Shown: piece after piece, positions 6,108-9,117 of the stretch
Layout: each line of letters begins with the position of its first letter
Position numbering within the stretch: position 1 is the stretch's first letter
DNA from: HGM04593 sp045646845
GTDB lineage: Bacteria > Bacteroidota > Bacteroidia > Bacteroidales > Bacteroidaceae
DNA: 9,117 bases
NCBI GenBank assembly: GCA_045646845.1
Contig: JAZRLO010000040.1
Coordinates: forward strand, 1-9,117
Direction: 5' to 3'
Translations under genes and position numbers: made by a program
Notes under the pieces: generated by a model
The model's input: only the letters and a program-made list of their open reading frames with translations
The model's database searches: none
Told to the model about the DNA's origin: nothing

Positions 6108-6132
6108 CAATGCCACCATATTGCTAATTTTG
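6102..6132 (+). promoter_or_regulatory. Promoter of the AraC-type regulator
   Basis: -33 TTG at 6102-6104 and -7 TAATTTTG at 6125-6132, separated by 20 bases, match the Bacteroidetes TTTG / TAnnTTTG arrangement. Transcription should begin near 6138-6140, about 30 bases before the regulator's ATG. This rules out start codons at or before 6102. Confidence 0.7.
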
Positions 6133-6170
6133 TTGAACAAAAAGCACATTGCTCCAATAAAAGCGACAAT

Positions 6171-7052
6171 ATGGACAACAAGTTAGACGACATTCTGAAG
6201 CATTACTTGAACAATGCAAACAAAGCATCCATCTACGTGGCAGATGGTGAATATGCAATCATTGACAAGCCTACATTCTCTATCGTACCCAACCACCCAT
6301 ACCGTAACCCATTGACGGTTGGAGTATATTGTACATCGGGGAGTGGCAAAGGGCGTGTCAACACAAAAGTATTTGATTTGACACAGAACAGCCTTATGAT
6401 TGTTCTCCCCGGACAGATTACAGAACTTATAGACGTGAGCGAAGATTTCAGCGCCACATATATCATTATGACCGACAGCTTCATAAACAGCCTGGGCATA
6501 GGCAACACCTTCTCTCTGAACCAGATTGTAGCCTCATCGCCATATATCTCTTTGGAAGAGAGAGCAAAGGATTCGTTGGAAAACTACCTTACGATGTGCC
6601 GTAACCTGATACCGCAAGAAAGCAACCCGCACCGTCTTGAGATTCTGCAACTGCTGACAAGGGCATTCTTCCTGGGGTTAGGCTATTTCATTCACAAGGT
6701 TGAAGAGCAGAACAACATAGCAAGCCGCAGCAATGATGTTACAAAAGAATTCATAGAACTTGTAGAAGAGCACTACACCAGGCATCGCGAGCTCTCATTT
6801 TATGCCCAAAGGCTCAACATCACGACAAAACACCTGTCGAGAACCGTAAAGGAGACAAGCGGAAAACACGCCACAGAGTGGATTGAAAAATATGTAATCC
6901 TTGACGCAATAACACAACTGCTGTCAACAAACACCAGCATAAAAGAGATTGCATACAAGCTCAACTTCCCTTCCCAATCCTGCTTTGGGAAATATTTCCT
7001 GCGCATTGCCGGCGTTTCGCCTGCCGCATACCGCACACAGCACAAGAAGTGA
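6171..7052 (+). CDS. AraC-family transcriptional regulator
   Basis: 293 residues. The N-terminal half (about 20-150) looks like a cupin-type sensing domain (beta-rich, with NSLMIVLPGQITELID at about 73-88). The C-terminal half is the AraC/XylS double helix-turn-helix (about 188-289): LSFYAQRLNITTKHLSRTVK (208-227) is the first HTH and SIKEIAYKLNFPSQSCFGKY (256-275) the second, followed by FLRIAGVSPAAYR, the family signature. It binds DNA in the cytoplasm; the effector is unknown. The start at ATG 6171 is chosen because the promoter -7 box (6125-6132) lies inside any longer version. There is no strong Shine-Dalgarno, only A-rich sequence, as is usual in Bacteroidetes. It is the only plus-strand gene and is divergent from the 11-mer repeat gene, which is a plausible target. 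Confidence 0.85.
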   Translation: MDNKLDDILKHYLNNANKASIYVADGEYAIIDKPTFSIVPNHPYRNPLTVGVYCTSGSGKGRVNTKVFDLTQNSLMIVLPGQITELIDVSEDFSATYIIMTDSFINSLGIGNTFSLNQIVASSPYISLEERAKDSLENYLTMCRNLIPQESNPHRLEILQLLTRAFFLGLGYFIHKVEEQNNIASRSNDVTKEFIELVEEHYTRHRELSFYAQRLNITTKHLSRTVKETSGKHATEWIEKYVILDAITQLLSTNTSIKEIAYKLNFPSQSCFGKYFLRIAGVSPAAYRTQHKK

Positions 7053-7123
7053 GTATATAGCAAAACGCAAGAACTTATTGTGGCATTCAACAGGAAATGC
7101 AGCGCACACCGCGCAGTTAAAAG

Positions 7124-7162
7124 AAAAAAAACGGTAAACGATGCGCGCATCGTTTCCCGTTT
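7124..7162 (-). terminator. Rho-independent terminator of the floA-phosphorylase operon
   Basis: A near-perfect hairpin: arms 7129-7145 and 7146-7162 pair throughout except one T/C mismatch (7135/7156), with a core of AAACGATGCG/CGCATCGTTT. On the minus strand it is followed by eight T residues and a further T-rich run. It lies 19 bases past the phosphorylase stop. On the plus strand no T-tract follows, so it should not act as an efficient terminator for the regulator gene converging from the left. Confidence 0.88.
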
Positions 7163-7180
7163 CAACTATTTCACTTATAA

Positions 7181-8059
7181 TCAGATTCTCTCGAGCACCG
7201 TCTCAATAAGTTCATTCATTTTTGCAGTGTAGTCCATGTTGGCCTCCTTAGCCCTACGGTTGGCTATCACAAGGCAAACGGTGACAGCCTTATGCCCCAT
7301 AAGGGCAGAAAGACCTGCAAGCGCAGAGCTCTCCATCTCGAAGTTGGTGATTCTCTGCCCCTGATAATCAAAAGACTCAACCTTTTCGTTCTGGTGCGGG
7401 TCGGCAAGCGGCACGCGCAGACGGCGTCCCTGAGGGCCGAAGAAACCGCCACAGGCAATAGTTACACCACGCACCATATCATCCTTTGCTATACGGTCTG
7501 CAAGCTCCTCATCAGCGGCTATCACATAAGGTGCAGGCTGACACATATTGCCGCTCCAGCCCAGGTGGTTCAGCAAAGCGCGCTCCATAGGAAGGTCACA
7601 CACCGCGTTACGTCCTGCATAAAAATTAAGCAATCCGTCAAAACCCACAGACTTTACCGAACAGATGTATGAACCAAGAGGAGTATATTCCTGCAAGCCG
7701 CCACAAGTGCCTATACGCACAAGTTCAAGCTGTCTGAAGTTGTCCTTTTCATAACGGGTCGCAAAATCAATGTTTGCAAGAGCATCCAGCTCATTCATAA
7801 CAATATCGACATTGTCACAACCAATACCGGTAGAGACAACCGTCACACGCTTACCTTTATAAGTACCTGTTATGGTACGGAACTCGCGATGCTGTACATC
7901 GCACTCCTGTTCGCTGAAATATGATGCCACAAGGGGAACACGGCCAGGGTCACCCACAAGAACTACCTTATCAGCCAACTGTTCAGGCTTTACACCCAGA
8001 TGATAAATGGCTCCATTCGGCTCGACGAGCAGTTCGGAAGGTGCAAAATAACGTTTCAT
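7181..8059 (-). CDS. udp: Uridine-phosphorylase-like nucleoside phosphorylase (NP-I family)
   Basis: 292 residues; E. coli Udp is 253, but Bacteroidetes members are longer at the N-terminus. The enzyme cleaves uridine (or a related nucleoside) with phosphate to give base and ribose-1-phosphate in the cytoplasm, for pyrimidine salvage. NP-I motifs: phosphate-binding GDPGR (36-40), the HREFRTITG segment (57-65), VSTGIGCDN (75-83), RIGTCGG (115-121), and the ribose-binding NFEMES (239-244) with Glu241 and Glu243. FFGPQGR (206-212) carries the Phe, Gln and Arg arrangement used for uracil recognition in uridine phosphorylases, which favours uridine over purines. The exact substrate range is inferred. 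The start ATG lies 38 bases after the floA stop; there is no separate promoter box, so it is probably co-transcribed with floA and ends at the terminator at 7124-7162. Confidence 0.88.
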   Translation of the reverse strand: MKRYFAPSELLVEPNGAIYHLGVKPEQLADKVVLVGDPGRVPLVASYFSEQECDVQHREFRTITGTYKGKRVTVVSTGIGCDNVDIVMNELDALANIDFATRYEKDNFRQLELVRIGTCGGLQEYTPLGSYICSVKSVGFDGLLNFYAGRNAVCDLPMERALLNHLGWSGNMCQPAPYVIAADEELADRIAKDDMVRGVTIACGGFFGPQGRRLRVPLADPHQNEKVESFDYQGQRITNFEMESSALAGLSALMGHKAVTVCLVIANRRAKEANMDYTAKMNELIETVLERI

Positions 8060-8097
8060 AATACATCTTTTTTTAGTTCCTCACTCTTTACAACACA

Positions 8098-9066
8098 TCA
8101 CTCCTTTGCAATGTTGTCGCGCATAGCAGTATCGGCCTGAATATTCTTCATCCTATAGTAATCCATGATACCGAGGTTGCCGTTACGGAACGCCTCGGCC
8201 ATAGCCTTTGGCACCTCGGCCTCGGCCTCGATTACATGTGCACGAGCCTCCTGGGCACGGGCTTTGTTCTCCTGTTCAAGGGCAACAGCCATGGCACGAC
8301 GCTCCTCGGCCTTGGCCTGTGCGATATTCTTGTCGGCATTGGCCTGGTCAATCTGCAACGCTGCACCGATGTTCTTACCTATGTCAATGTCGGCAATGTC
8401 AATGGAGAGAATCTCGAATGCAGTGCCGGCATCGAGCCCCTTGCTGAGCACAAGCTTTGAAATTGAATCGGGATTTTCGAGCACCGCCTTATGATTCTCC
8501 GAAGAACCGATAGAAGAGACTATACCCTCGCCTACACGTGCAAGCACAGTATCCTCGCCGGCACCTCCGACAAGGCGTTTGATGTTCGCACGTACGGTCA
8601 CACGGGCAATGGCAATGAGCTGTATACCGTCCTTTGCCACAGCAGTAACATGCGGAGTATCAATGACTTTAGGATTTACAGACATCTGAACTGCCTCGAA
8701 CACATCGCGTCCTGCAAGGTCAATCGCAGTCGCCATCTGGAACGACAGTTCAATATTTGCCTTAGAAGCCGAAACAAGCGCATGCACCACTCTCTCTACA
8801 TTACCGCCGGCAAGATAATGCGCCTCGAGGCTGTCGCGTGTAATACTTTCAAGACCAGCCTTATGAGCCTCAATCATAGCCTGTGCAATCACCGATGGCG
8901 GCACGTTACGGATGCGCATCAGGAAGAGTTGCATCAACGAAATGCGAACACCAGAAACCTTTGCCGACATCCAAAGCATGAACGGCACGTAATGGAAAAA
9001 GATGGAAATAATCACTATTATACCAACAGCGATACCTCCAACATAATACAAATTAGTAGTATCCAT
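8098..9066 (-). CDS. floA: Flotillin-like membrane protein FloA
   Basis: 322 residues, close to the 331 of B. subtilis FloA. FloA forms membrane microdomain-associated oligomers. It has an N-terminal membrane anchor (about 8-30, GGIAVGIIVIISIFF), an SPFH-like region (about 36-215, with the conserved MRIRNVPPSVIAQAMIEAHKAGL segment split near 50-72, and SFQMATAIDLAGRDVFEAVQ at about 108-127), then an Ala/Glu-rich coiled coil (about 240-295, QAKAEERRAMAVALEQENKA) and a short C-terminal tail. No Shine-Dalgarno stands out beyond AGGA at a short distance from the ATG. A full -7 box lies at 9101-9108. FloA genes are often found with an NfeD-type gene; none is visible here because the window ends 51 bases upstream. 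Confidence 0.93.
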   Translation of the reverse strand: MDTTNLYYVGGIAVGIIVIISIFFHYVPFMLWMSAKVSGVRISLMQLFLMRIRNVPPSVIAQAMIEAHKAGLESITRDSLEAHYLAGGNVERVVHALVSASKANIELSFQMATAIDLAGRDVFEAVQMSVNPKVIDTPHVTAVAKDGIQLIAIARVTVRANIKRLVGGAGEDTVLARVGEGIVSSIGSSENHKAVLENPDSISKLVLSKGLDAGTAFEILSIDIADIDIGKNIGAALQIDQANADKNIAQAKAEERRAMAVALEQENKARAQEARAHVIEAEAEVPKAMAEAFRNGNLGIMDYYRMKNIQADTAMRDNIAKE

Positions 9067-9100
9067 AATCCTATTTATTAGAAGTTGTTTAAATTTCTTT

Positions 9101-9108
9101 CAAAAATA
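9101..9108 (-). promoter_or_regulatory. floA promoter -7 box
   Basis: The minus strand reads TATTTTTG, a full TAnnTTTG match about 35 bases before the floA ATG. The -33 element would lie beyond the window end and cannot be checked. It suggests that floA and the phosphorylase gene form their own operon. Confidence 0.5.
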
Positions 9109-9117
9109 TTATTTACA

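Noticed and set aside
6102..6170. Longer N-terminus for the AraC-type regulator
   Set aside because: It would start at TTG 6102, which is the -33 element, and the -7 box at 6125-6132 lies inside it.
8491..9081. 196-codon plus-strand frame
   Set aside because: Antisense shadow of floA, with no domain features.

Overview
The window looks like a chromosomal segment of a member of the order Bacteroidales, probably gut-associated. Evidence: several -7 boxes match the Bacteroidetes TAnnTTTG consensus, two genes carry Bacteroidetes-type lipoprotein signals, one small predicted barrel ends in Phe, and the MnmE, flotillin-like and uridine-phosphorylase-like proteins have a Bacteroidales flavour. The genus cannot be fixed from the sequence alone. 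Every protein gene except one reads leftwards (minus strand).

Layout. 1-835 has no convincing gene. It holds helically phased A-tracts, two perfect dyads and two copies of a degenerate repeat. 836-1480 is a small outer-membrane beta-barrel-like protein. 1481-1906 is non-coding, with a third repeat copy just behind the next gene. 1907-3464 is a two-gene lipoprotein unit: an unknown, probably surface-exposed lipoprotein, then a DUF3089-type alpha/beta-hydrolase lipoprotein. 3465-3792 is non-coding. 3793-4104 is the C-terminal stump of a HipA-family kinase toxin, lying directly behind mnmE (4147-5565). 5792-6001 is a tiny protein made of 11-residue amphipathic repeats. It is divergent from an AraC-family regulator (6171-7052), and their shared control region has GCAT motifs at 10-11 bp spacing over the regulator's promoter. 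7124-7162 is a strong terminator for the operon at the right end: floA (8098-9066), then a uridine-phosphorylase-like nucleoside phosphorylase (7181-8059).

Function. The right and centre are housekeeping: tRNA wobble modification (MnmE), nucleoside salvage, and a flotillin-like membrane scaffold. The left 3.5 kb is accessory envelope genes separated by AT-rich, decaying intergenic DNA. The items most worth a second look are the degenerate repeat family placed on the 3' side of genes, the AraC/11-mer-repeat pair with its phased sites, and the HipA remnant. I see no complete, clearly new defence or mobile system here.
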